A DNA stretch of 64,000 nt from Halobaculum sp. MBLA0143. Lineage in GTDB: Archaea; Halobacteriota; Halobacteria; Halobacteriales; Haloferacaceae. The stretch is from positions 868,001 through 932,000 of the forward strand of contig NZ_JBGKAC010000001.1 in assembly GCF_041361465.1 (NCBI RefSeq). Direction: 5' to 3'. Positions 36,017-42,881 of the stretch are shown here, one piece after another (position 1 is the stretch's first letter; the number at the start of each line of letters is the position of its first letter). The position numbers were made by a program, and so were the translations under genes. Under the pieces are notes generated by a model, which made no database searches, was not told the origin of the DNA, and saw nothing but the letters and a program-made list of their open reading frames with translations.

Positions 36017-36703
36017 TCAGATCACGTACCACTGTCCCAACAACGACAGTGTCGCGGCGACCCCGCCGAACCCGTAGCCGAACACGAGCGTCCCGGGGAC
36101 GGCCGCGGCCGCGAGCGTTCGGGAGACCGACAGCCCGTGGATCTCCCGCAGCCCGACGACGAGGAGGTACGCCCCGTACCCCGCCACGAGTACCTGCACC
36201 TCCAACACGGGGACCCCGGCGGCCACACACGGTGCCGCGGCGTACGCGATCACCTGGACGGTCTCGCTCACGCCGCCGCGGTCGGCCGTCCGGAGCCAGC
36301 CGTCGCCGCGGACCAACGCCGCCGCCGTCGCCCGCAGCCGAACGGCCGCCGTGACCAGGAACACCGTCTGGAGCGCGGCCGCGAGGTGGAGTGTCGCCGG
36401 CGCGACCAGCAGTCCAACCGCGGCCAACGCCACGACCACAGAGCCAGCACGACCACCGAACACGCCCGGCACGAGCCCCGGCTCCGCCGCGATTCGCGTG
36501 CCGGCGAACGTCAGCGCCACTACGACGGCGAACACGAGCCCCGGCGCTTGGTCGCCGGGCGCGATTCCGTTCCTGAAGAACCGTCGGGGGTGGACGACCA
36601 CCTCGAACCAGGCGCGCGCCAGCCCGCGGACGCCGCGTGCCCGCCCGCCCTCCGAGTTCTCGACCCACGTCGTCACGCGCAGCCGTTCGTCGCTCGCGGT
36701 CAT
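36017..36703 (-). CDS. YIP1-family membrane protein
   Basis: A 228-aa protein with five or so transmembrane helices after a ~45-residue cytosolic N-terminus containing VVVHPRRFFRNGIAPGDQAPG, a motif typical of archaeal/bacterial YIP1 proteins. The GVSETVQVIAYAAAPCVAAGVPVLE segment (helix with conserved Tyr/Ala/Pro) also fits. The molecular role of prokaryotic YIP1 proteins is unknown. It is a single gene; the next gene downstream on this strand belongs to the DHH protein. Confidence 0.75.
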   Translation of the reverse strand: MTASDERLRVTTWVENSEGGRARGVRGLARAWFEVVVHPRRFFRNGIAPGDQAPGLVFAVVVALTFAGTRIAAEPGLVPGVFGGRAGSVVVALAAVGLLVAPATLHLAAALQTVFLVTAAVRLRATAAALVRGDGWLRTADRGGVSETVQVIAYAAAPCVAAGVPVLEVQVLVAGYGAYLLVVGLREIHGLSVSRTLAAAAVPGTLVFGYGFGGVAATLSLLGQWYVI

Positions 36704-36765
36704 TACCGTTCCGGAGTCGATTCGGCGTGAGTCGACCCGGCACAGAGAGAGTCCCGAGCGCGCCG

Positions 36766-37122
36766 TCAGGCGTACTTCGCGACGACGTTCAACACTTCGT
36801 CGAGCTCGTCGCCGTCCATCGCGTACCGTTCGTTGGCGAACACGGACCGCAGCTCCGTCCGGTCCGCCGGCAACACGTCGGCAATCTTGATCGCCGTCGA
36901 GCCGTCTACCTTCTCTAGCTCCCGCAGTTCGTCGACGAGCTCCCGGGACTCCCCCCCGTCCAACAGGGCGAACCGGTTGACGTGCTCGACGGCCCGCGCG
37001 AGCTCGTACCGGAGTTCCCGGTCGTCGTCGGCCGCTCGCTCCGCCTCGACGGCCTCCAAGATCTCCTTCGCCTCCGAGGTCGTCAGGTACTCCTCGTCGA
37101 GCGTGTTCTTGAAGATCGTCAT
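36766..37122 (-). CDS. rpoF: RNA polymerase subunit F (Rpb4-like)
   Basis: A 118-aa protein of the Rpb4/RpoF family, the partner of RpoE (Rpb7) in the stalk of archaeal RNA polymerase. The N-terminal Rpb4 segment is LTTSEAKEILEAVEAERAAD, followed by ELRYELARAVEHVNRFALLD. The C-terminal HRDC-like helices are ELRELEKVDGSTAIKIADVLP and LDEVLNVVAKYA. It follows rpl21e by only seven bases, a gene pair conserved across many archaea, which supports the call. Confidence 0.93.
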   Translation of the reverse strand: MTIFKNTLDEEYLTTSEAKEILEAVEAERAADDDRELRYELARAVEHVNRFALLDGGESRELVDELRELEKVDGSTAIKIADVLPADRTELRSVFANERYAMDGDELDEVLNVVAKYA

Positions 37123-37129
37123 TCGTCCG

Positions 37130-37423
37130 TCACTCCCCGGTGGGCTTCAGGTGGGCGGGCTTGACGATGATCGTCTTCTCGACGGAGTCGTCCGTGATCT
37201 CCACCTTGTAGGCGGCTCCCTGCATCCCGGCGACGGTGCCGGTCTGGCCGTTGAACCGTGCGTGGAACTGGCCGTCCTCGACGGACGGGTCCAAGGCGAG
37301 GTGGACCGTCTCACCCTCCTCGAACTCCGCGATCGCACGCTGGGGCGGAGAGGTGCCCGCGTCGCGTGGGTCGTTCTTCAGCTTCCCCTTCGTCTTCGAG
37401 AGTGGACCGTTGGAGTTCGGCAT
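37130..37423 (-). CDS. rpl21e: 50S ribosomal protein L21e
   Basis: A 97-aa archaeal/eukaryotic-type large-subunit protein. Family features are the basic N-terminus ([20 protein letters not shown]), [36 protein letters not shown] and the YKVEITD strand. The ATG at 37423 is 33 bases from a TATA box. It is first in the rpl21e-rpoF unit. Confidence 0.95.
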   Translation of the reverse strand: MPNSNGPLSKTKGKLKNDPRDAGTSPPQRAIAEFEEGETVHLALDPSVEDGQFHARFNGQTGTVAGMQGAAYKVEITDDSVEKTIIVKPAHLKPTGE

Positions 37424-37452
37424 AGTCGTAGCCAGAGATTCAGCCGGTCGAC

Positions 37453-37460
37453 GTATAAAT
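37453..37460 (-). promoter_or_regulatory. TATA box of the rpl21e-rpoF operon
   Basis: ATTTATAC on the minus strand lies about 33 bases before the rpl21e ATG. Confidence 0.6.
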
Positions 37461-37560
37461 GGTGCGTTCCCCGACGGGCACGGTGTCGAACGTGAGCCCG
37501 CGACCGTCGGACCAGTCGGTGGCGGTCTGCGGACGGCGAGAGAATGAGACGAGACGGTCG

Positions 37561-38025
37561 CTACTCGTACAGCCAGGTCTCGTCGGCCCGCTCGTAGTCG
37601 ACCAGCTCCGACTCGTCGAAGAACAGGTCGATCTCGCGCTCCCACGAGCCCTCGTCCTCGTGGTCGGAGCCGTGGATCACGTTGCGACCCAAGTCGAGCC
37701 CGAAGTCGCCACGGATGGTGCCCGGGTCCGACTCCGCCGGGTCCGTCTCGCCCATCATCTTCCGGACCTGTCGCACGGCGTCTTGTCCCTCCCAGACCAT
37801 CGCCATCACCGGTCCGGAGGTGATGAAGTCGACGAGGTCGTCGAAGAACGGCTTGCCCTCGTGTTCGCCGTAGTGTTCCTCGGCCAGTTCGCGGTCGAGT
37901 TGGGTGAACTTCGCGGCGACGAGCTTCAGCCCTCGTTCTTCCAGCCGACCGACGATCTCGCCGATCAGGCCGCGCTGGACGCCGTCCGGCTTCACCATCA
38001 CGAACGTGCGCTGTGTGTCGGACAC
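37561..38025 (-). CDS. ndk: Nucleoside diphosphate kinase
   Basis: A 154-aa enzyme that equalises nucleoside di- and triphosphate pools. The N-terminal [19 protein letters not shown] block and the catalytic His in [19 protein letters not shown] are intact. The length is typical. It uses a GTG start four bases after rpl24e and is the last gene of the rpl7ae-rps28e-rpl24e-ndk group, a conserved archaeal arrangement. Confidence 0.95.
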   Translation of the reverse strand: MSDTQRTFVMVKPDGVQRGLIGEIVGRLEERGLKLVAAKFTQLDRELAEEHYGEHEGKPFFDDLVDFITSGPVMAMVWEGQDAVRQVRKMMGETDPAESDPGTIRGDFGLDLGRNVIHGSDHEDEGSWEREIDLFFDESELVDYERADETWLYE

Positions 38026-38029
38026 GGTG

Positions 38030-38203
38030 TCACTCCTCCTCGCCGGTCCACTCCAGATCCCGCGCCTCGCGGCCGAGATCCGCGTTCTTCTCGCACTTGG
38101 CCGAACAGTAGTGCGTGATCGCTCCGTCCGTCTCCACGAACATCGTCCCGGTGCCGGGCTCGATGTCGCTGTCGCAGTAGTCGCAGGTTCGTTCCTGTGG
38201 CAT
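38030..38203 (-). CDS. rpl24e: 50S ribosomal protein L24e
   Basis: A 57-aa zinc-binding ribosomal protein. Four cysteines form one zinc site: [11 protein letters not shown] near the N-terminus and [10 protein letters not shown] about 26 residues later. The [11 protein letters not shown] strand and the C-terminal REARDLEW segment are typical of L24e. It starts two bases after the rps28e stop and is too small and too close to its neighbours for some gene callers. Confidence 0.92.
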   Translation of the reverse strand: MPQERTCDYCDSDIEPGTGTMFVETDGAITHYCSAKCEKNADLGREARDLEWTGEEE

Positions 38204-38205
38204 CG

Positions 38206-38433
38206 TCACTGACCCCCGATCGAGTCCGCGTCGCGCTGGGTCTCCCGCAGTTGGAGGACATCGCCCTCCTTGACGGGCCCCAGGACGTTTCGCGTGATGA
38301 TCCGACCCTGGTTACCGCCCTCCTGAATGCGGCACTTGACCTGCATGGCCTCACCGTGCATCCCGGTCTTCCCGACGATCTCGATGACCTCGGCAGACTG
38401 CGAGCCGTCGTCTCCTCCGTCTTCGGCGGACAT
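38206..38433 (-). CDS. rps28e: 30S ribosomal protein S28e
   Basis: A 75-aa archaeal/eukaryotic small-subunit protein with an OB-like fold: [40 protein letters not shown], and the tail LRETQRDAD. The extra ~12 acidic residues at the N-terminus ([10 protein letters not shown]) are halophilic. It lies between rpl7ae (six bases upstream) and rpl24e. Confidence 0.95.
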   Translation of the reverse strand: MSAEDGGDDGSQSAEVIEIVGKTGMHGEAMQVKCRIQEGGNQGRIITRNVLGPVKEGDVLQLRETQRDADSIGGQ

Positions 38434-38439
38434 CGTTGG

Positions 38440-38802
38440 TTACTGGAGTTCCTCGACCTTGTTGCCAATGTCCTCCACGTCGTCGGACGCCTCACCGGCG
38501 TGGACGACTGCGGCGGCCGCGGAGCCGACCTCCAGCCCGGCGGCGTGACCGACGTCGTCCTGTGTACCGATGAATACGTACGGGATCCCCTTCTCCTCGC
38601 ACAGCTCCGGGAGGTGCATGACGATCTCCTCCGGCTCCACGTCCTCGGCGACGAACACGAGGTCCGCGTTGCCTCGCTCGACCGCCTTGGTCGTCTCGTT
38701 CGTTCCTTTCTTTACTGTACCAGTGTCGCGGGCGACCTCGAGCGCGTCGAGACTCCGGTCCGCGAGATCTGCCGGCGTGTCGTAGTCGACGTAGACTGAC
38801 AT
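38440..38802 (-). CDS. rpl7ae: Ribosomal protein L7Ae
   Basis: A 120-aa K-turn-binding protein that serves in the 50S subunit and, in archaea, in box C/D and H/ACA RNPs and RNase P. The RNA-contact block is [20 protein letters not shown], followed by [21 protein letters not shown]. The ATG at 38802 gives [18 protein letters not shown]. It is first in a four-gene unit with rps28e, rpl24e and ndk. A leader of ~90 bases separates it from its TATA box; archaeal L7Ae is known to autoregulate through a leader K-turn in some species, but I could not recognise a K-turn here. Confidence 0.95.
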   Translation of the reverse strand: MSVYVDYDTPADLADRSLDALEVARDTGTVKKGTNETTKAVERGNADLVFVAEDVEPEEIVMHLPELCEEKGIPYVFIGTQDDVGHAAGLEVGSAAAAVVHAGEASDDVEDIGNKVEELQ

Positions 38803-38914
38803 TGTTGTTGGTGTCCCGCCCGGTGGCTCGACTTCCCCGCCGCTTCCGGTGTCCCTACCGACGGAGAGGGTCACGACCCCGAGCGGGTCGTACTACACGG
38901 GTTGTCCGGAGCAG

Positions 38915-38922
38915 GTTAAAAG
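38915..38922 (-). promoter_or_regulatory. TATA box of the rpl7ae operon
   Basis: CTTTTAAC on the minus strand lies ~115 bases before the rpl7ae ATG and implies an unusually long leader (~90 bases) for this genome. It is the only AT-rich element in that stretch. Confidence 0.45.
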
Positions 38923-39046
38923 CGTGTTCGTTGCGACCCACGGGTGTCAACCGTCGACACACAGTGTGGACCCGTTCACCCCTCGGTCCGGACTCACTTC
39001 TTAGAGGCAAAATAAACGCCAGGTAGTAACAACACGAAACGAAACT

Positions 39047-39055
39047 GAATTATCC
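39047..39055 (+). promoter_or_regulatory. TATA-like box for the CHAT gene
   Basis: GAATTATCC is centred about 31 bases before the ATG at 39083, in an AT-richer pocket (39001-39060). Confidence 0.4.
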
Positions 39056-39082
39056 CCGCGTTGTCGTCTGTACCGTACGGCG

Positions 39083-41188
39083 ATGGAACTGCAACGGGAG
39101 AGTGACGCGTTCCGGGTGATCGACGCTGCGAAGAACACTGTACGAATCGGCACGGACGGGTGGGACGGTGGCGCCGACGCCCCCACGGTCACGGACGCTA
39201 TCTCCGTCGGCGGGGACAACTCCGAGGTGGACCCAGACATCTCCGTCAGCGGGACGACAGGCGGACTCGAATTTCCCCAGACTGCAGTCAACGTTGTCCG
39301 GCTGGACACGGACGAACGATTCCGTGTCAGTACCCACCAGGATCGGGTTCTGTTCGAGCCAGGGAGCTACGTGCTCCGGATCGACTCTGAGCCACGAGTG
39401 TACGTCCGGTTCGACGGCTCGGGAGAGATCAACCGACACGCGCGTGGCCAGATCACCCTGTCGCTGTCGGACCCGACGCCGCTAACTATCCGTTTCAACA
39501 GCGATACAGGGCGACCAGGCGACCAGATCACGGTTGGATCCAGCGTCGAAGACGTGGCGAGAGCGCTCCCGTTGCTCGCTGCCGCGACCGACTGTACGAC
39601 CCCAGACCGGACCTGGCCGGCTGCCAGGAAAGACCCAGTAGGGATCAGGCTCGGCGAGGCGTTCGATCGGCCAGACGGGCTCGAACCGCTCGACACGGGC
39701 GTAGAGCTCGTCGTCCCTCCGGAACTGCGCTACCTCGTCGCGAGTGCGTCGCTGGTCTCCTATCTGGGCGCAGACGTGCGGCTGGAGCAGGACTGTACTC
39801 CGACACTCCGGGTAGGTGGTGAACCCCACCGGCTCGGTCCCCTCCCGGAGTTCCAGTACGAGGTTGCCTCGACGCTCCGACGAACGTTCTACCTCGACTG
39901 TCTCGCCCGCGAGGCCGGGCCACACGCAGAGCGCGTGTCTCTCTCTCACTACCTCCCGGAACTCGGGTTGGACGCGGACTGGCTGTACGAGGCACCGATT
40001 GCGGATCGAGTCCAGGCGTACCTGAACGCCCCGTTCGACTCTGTTACCGAGGAGTTCCCCGAGTGGAATCTCTCGATGTACGTCGAACCGAGTCTCGAGA
40101 ACGTTGAGTGTCTCCCTTACTTCCTAGAGGGGCTGCCGTTCTTCTTCCTCCCGGAGTCGGAGGAGTTGGACAAGGCGGAGTGGATCTCGCTGTCGATGGA
40201 CGACAGCTACCAACACGGCGACCAGACGGCCGACCCTCGTGAGCCGACGGACGAGACGTTCACACGTCTCCAGCGGGAGATCTCGAACGTCGACCTGGTG
40301 AAACCTGTGTTGGGGCCGAGCCGCTACCACGGCTGGCTGGGCGACGACGTGCCAATCGACGTGTTCAAAACGTTTCCGGAGGCGTACGAGAACCGCCAGA
40401 AGTACCTCGACGACAGTCCAATCTCGGTAGTCGCGGTCCTCAACAACGCCGACATGCGGGAGGAACACGACGCTGCAGTTGAGCGGTACGAACAACAGGC
40501 GGACGCACTCAACATCGACATCGAGGTGCGAGAGAACATCACGAGCGCCGAGCTCGCCCGAGTGTTCGAGTCCCGCAACGACCTGGTCCACTTCATCGGT
40601 CACAGCGACGAGGACGGGCTGGAGTGTGCCGACGGCTTCCTCTCCATCTCGTCGGTGTCTGAGTCGAACACACAGACGTTCTTCCTCAACGCCTGTGGCT
40701 CCTACCACGAGGGCGTCGGGCTCGTCCGGAAAGGGAGTGTCGCCGGCGGTGTCACCTTCGAGGCGGTGACGGACAGCCAGGCCGCAAAGGTTGGGACGAC
40801 GTTCGCCCGGCTGATGGTGTCGGGTTACTCGATGGAGCGAGCGCTCGATAAGGCACGACAACAGGTGATGACACCCAAGGACTACGCGGTGGTCGGGGAC
40901 GGGACACACGTCCTGACGCAGTCTGATGCAATCATTCCACCGGGCCACCGCCTCTCCGAGCACGACGACGAGTGTGTTCTCGAAGTCACACAGATGACTC
41001 CAAGAGAGAAAGGCGGTGAAGGACAAGAGAGATTCGAAGGGTTCGACCTGGACTTCCACCTGAACGCACAGCGACGCACGTACCGCTTCGCCAAAGAGGA
41101 TCTATCGGCGGCAACCGAAGTGATCGAGAACCCAGTACTGTTCGACGGACAGCTCTACTGGTCAGACGAACTACGAGAGCTACTCTGA
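39083..41188 (+). CDS. CHAT-domain (caspase-like) protein
   Basis: A 701-aa soluble protein. Residues ~1-150 are mainly short beta strands (FRVSTHQDRVLFEPGSYVLR). Residues ~160-440 form a mixed region unlike any family I know. The C-terminal ~250 residues match the CHAT fold: the ISVVAVLNNADMREEHDAAV strand-helix, then NDLVHFIGHSDEDGL with His507, then NTQTFFLNACGSYHEGVGLV with Cys538, and a closing MSVEATDSQ-like strand with YSMERALDKARQ. The His and Cys, each at the end of a hydrophobic strand and 31 residues apart, are the dyad of CHAT/clan-CD proteases. No signal peptide is visible, so it is cytosolic. The convergent neighbour is a small single-span membrane protein. Activity and substrate are unknown. 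Confidence 0.72.
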   Translation: MELQRESDAFRVIDAAKNTVRIGTDGWDGGADAPTVTDAISVGGDNSEVDPDISVSGTTGGLEFPQTAVNVVRLDTDERFRVSTHQDRVLFEPGSYVLRIDSEPRVYVRFDGSGEINRHARGQITLSLSDPTPLTIRFNSDTGRPGDQITVGSSVEDVARALPLLAAATDCTTPDRTWPAARKDPVGIRLGEAFDRPDGLEPLDTGVELVVPPELRYLVASASLVSYLGADVRLEQDCTPTLRVGGEPHRLGPLPEFQYEVASTLRRTFYLDCLAREAGPHAERVSLSHYLPELGLDADWLYEAPIADRVQAYLNAPFDSVTEEFPEWNLSMYVEPSLENVECLPYFLEGLPFFFLPESEELDKAEWISLSMDDSYQHGDQTADPREPTDETFTRLQREISNVDLVKPVLGPSRYHGWLGDDVPIDVFKTFPEAYENRQKYLDDSPISVVAVLNNADMREEHDAAVERYEQQADALNIDIEVRENITSAELARVFESRNDLVHFIGHSDEDGLECADGFLSISSVSESNTQTFFLNACGSYHEGVGLVRKGSVAGGVTFEAVTDSQAAKVGTTFARLMVSGYSMERALDKARQQVMTPKDYAVVGDGTHVLTQSDAIIPPGHRLSEHDDECVLEVTQMTPREKGGEGQERFEGFDLDFHLNAQRRTYRFAKEDLSAATEVIENPVLFDGQLYWSDELRELL

Positions 41189-41208
41189 CACCGGGGAGGT
41201 CGCTGCAA

Positions 41209-41421
41209 TCACGGTTCTCTCGGGCCGTCGCTGTACGAACTTGCCGCCATCTCCGGAGCACTCTCTACCCCGACGACCAGCTCCCCCGCGACGGTGGAGA
41301 CGCCTGCGAAGGTGACGAGGACCGCGAGCACGATGATCGCCGCGAGGAGCCGCGGGTTCGTCGTCAGGATCTGGGTCACTGCGTTCGATGCGAGCCGTCG
41401 GGTCACGCCTTCTTGCGCCAT
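41209..41421 (-). CDS. Small single-span membrane protein facing the CHAT gene
   Basis: A 70-aa protein with a basic N-terminus (QEGVTRRLASNAVTQILTTN), then NPRLLAAIIVLAVLVTFAGV as one transmembrane helix, then an acidic/polar tail (SAPEMAASSYSDG). The TNPRL-helix plan resembles a family of haloarchaeal small hydrophobic peptides of unknown function (DUF7503-like), though the match is from memory. It is convergent with the CHAT gene, with 20 bases between stop codons. The ATG at 41421 has an AT-rich GTTTATCC about 30 bases upstream on its strand. Confidence 0.6.
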   Translation of the reverse strand: MAQEGVTRRLASNAVTQILTTNPRLLAAIIVLAVLVTFAGVSTVAGELVVGVESAPEMAASSYSDGPREP

Positions 41422-41969
41422 GTGAAATCGAAACGAACGTCGCCATTTAGGATAAACGATTACCACTTAATCATCAACTTGTAATACAAGAGCATCTGAT
41501 TTACGAATTCTAACACAACCTGTGAGACACCAGAATTCCGGCGGTAGAGGCGGGAGAGAGCCGCTCGATTCCGGATTTAATACTAACGGAAGTAGTGGAA
41601 ATTGGTCAGATTTCTGCGTATAGAACGCGCAACAATCTCGCGCGCGGCCTCGGCGAGAGTCTCGACGCGGGGAGATCGGAGCCACCCGAGGCCGTCAGTT
41701 CCGTCCCGCCGACACTCGCGTAGCACCCTATCCTGTGTGTACACGGCCCGTGACACGTGGTCTCGTGCCGCACGCGGGCGCGACCGACAACAGTGAACGG
41801 AGTCGTCGATCGACGGCGTCTTACGGAGTCTCCTGTACGAACGTGTTCGTTCGTCGACGGCTCGAACGCCGATATCGGGGCGTTCGTGGTTGTTTCATTA
41901 CAGTTTCTGCCTGGTACAGTCCTCTTACAGCCGGTGGTATTAACTTGTACGAGCGACATACCTTGTCGT
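41422..41969. other. 548-bp gene-poor intergenic region
   Basis: Between the small membrane protein and the TbsP-like regulator no convincing gene is visible. Open frames here lack halophilic codon character. The stretch 41440-41610 is markedly AT-richer than the surroundings and contains GAATTCT and AGAATTC as an inverted pair (~41503-41538, loop ~22). The right end holds the regulator's promoter (GTATTAAC near 41934-41942). It may be remains of a deleted gene or an unrecognised RNA; neither is supported. Confidence 0.4.
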
Positions 41970-42788
41970 ATGGTGAAGGCAGAGAACTTACGCACCGACA
42001 CGGCGAAAGGGGCACTGGAGGCAGTGTTCGAGCGGTGCGACGGCGAGACGTTCGTCGTCGACCCGTGGGTAGATATGCTGCGGGCCATCGCGGAGGCCGG
42101 CCGGTCGTTCGACGGCGACCTGCCGACGCTTCGCGTGCTCGCAGACGAAGACACCCTCCGGACCGCACGGAAGGACTTCACGCTCGGCTCGAAGCTGGCC
42201 GACATGGTGGACGCCGGCCACGCCGAGCTGCGATCGTACGACGTGACCAACAGCACGGCGTTCACCGACGGCGACGTGCTGTACTCACCGATCGAGGTGG
42301 GTGACAACGTCGCCGCGATCGCCGACACCGACGAGCCGTTCGTCACCGACACGTACGACACGCTGTGTGACCAGTGGGACGACGCAGCGACCTTCGATCT
42401 CCGGACCCCCGGGCGCAACTCCGTTCGAGAGACGATGTCTGCGGAGTTCGGAAAGACTCCCCAGGAGGACTTCGAGACGGTCGTCACCTCCATCGAGGGT
42501 GGCCGTAGCTCCCGTGAGCTGGACGAGGTGATCGTCTCGTTGCTCGTCGCCGCCAAGAACGAGCTGCTGCTGTACGACATCTCGAAGTGGGGGGAGAACG
42601 TCGGGCTCGCCAGCAAGGCGACGTTCTCTCGCCGCAAGAACGACCTCGAGGAGATGGGGATCGTCGAGACGGAGAAGTCGCCGACGGATGTCGGTCGGCC
42701 GCGCCAACGGCTGAAGCTCACCGACGAGCGGCTCCAGGAGGCGGACGGCGACCAACTGGCCGTCGTCGCACAGAACATCCTCCACTGA
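41970..42788 (+). CDS. TbsP/DUF5821-like transcriptional regulator
   Basis: A 272-aa protein. The N-terminal ~150 residues form an alpha/beta domain (ETFVVDPWVDMLRAIAEAG, LRVLADEDTLRTARKDFTLG, DGDVLYSPIEVGDNVAAIAD) like the sensor-type domain of haloarchaeal TbsP/DUF5821 proteins. The C-terminal ~90 residues hold a winged helix (VIVSLLVAAKNELLLYDISK, then GLASKATFSRRKNDLEEMGI, then a basic wing VGRPRQRLKL). TbsP is known in Haloferax as a regulator acting with TrmB on glucose-responsive genes; whether this is its orthologue or a paralogue is not decidable here. It is 93 bases upstream of tmcA on the same strand. Confidence 0.65.
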   Translation: MVKAENLRTDTAKGALEAVFERCDGETFVVDPWVDMLRAIAEAGRSFDGDLPTLRVLADEDTLRTARKDFTLGSKLADMVDAGHAELRSYDVTNSTAFTDGDVLYSPIEVGDNVAAIADTDEPFVTDTYDTLCDQWDDAATFDLRTPGRNSVRETMSAEFGKTPQEDFETVVTSIEGGRSSRELDEVIVSLLVAAKNELLLYDISKWGENVGLASKATFSRRKNDLEEMGIVETEKSPTDVGRPRQRLKLTDERLQEADGDQLAVVAQNILH

Positions 42789-42881
42789 TACCGGACGGCC
42801 ATCCCGGCCGCCGACGGGCGAGGGGCGTCGTGCAGTCGGCGGGAGGGAAAGAGCCAACACCGGCGCCGCGGTAGCGACGGT

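Noticed and set aside
32453-36730. A very long plus-strand open frame (over 1,400 codons) across the ABC permease, the OB/DHH gene and the YIP1 gene
   Set aside because: It is basic, Arg-rich and crosses three clearly real genes. At ~70% GC stop codons are rare in shadow frames. The same applies to the ~980-codon plus-strand frame over 5164-8103.
41209-41421. Gasdermin or toxin partner for the CHAT protein
   Set aside because: At 70 aa with one helix it is far too short for a gasdermin pore domain. Only a generic small membrane protein can be claimed.
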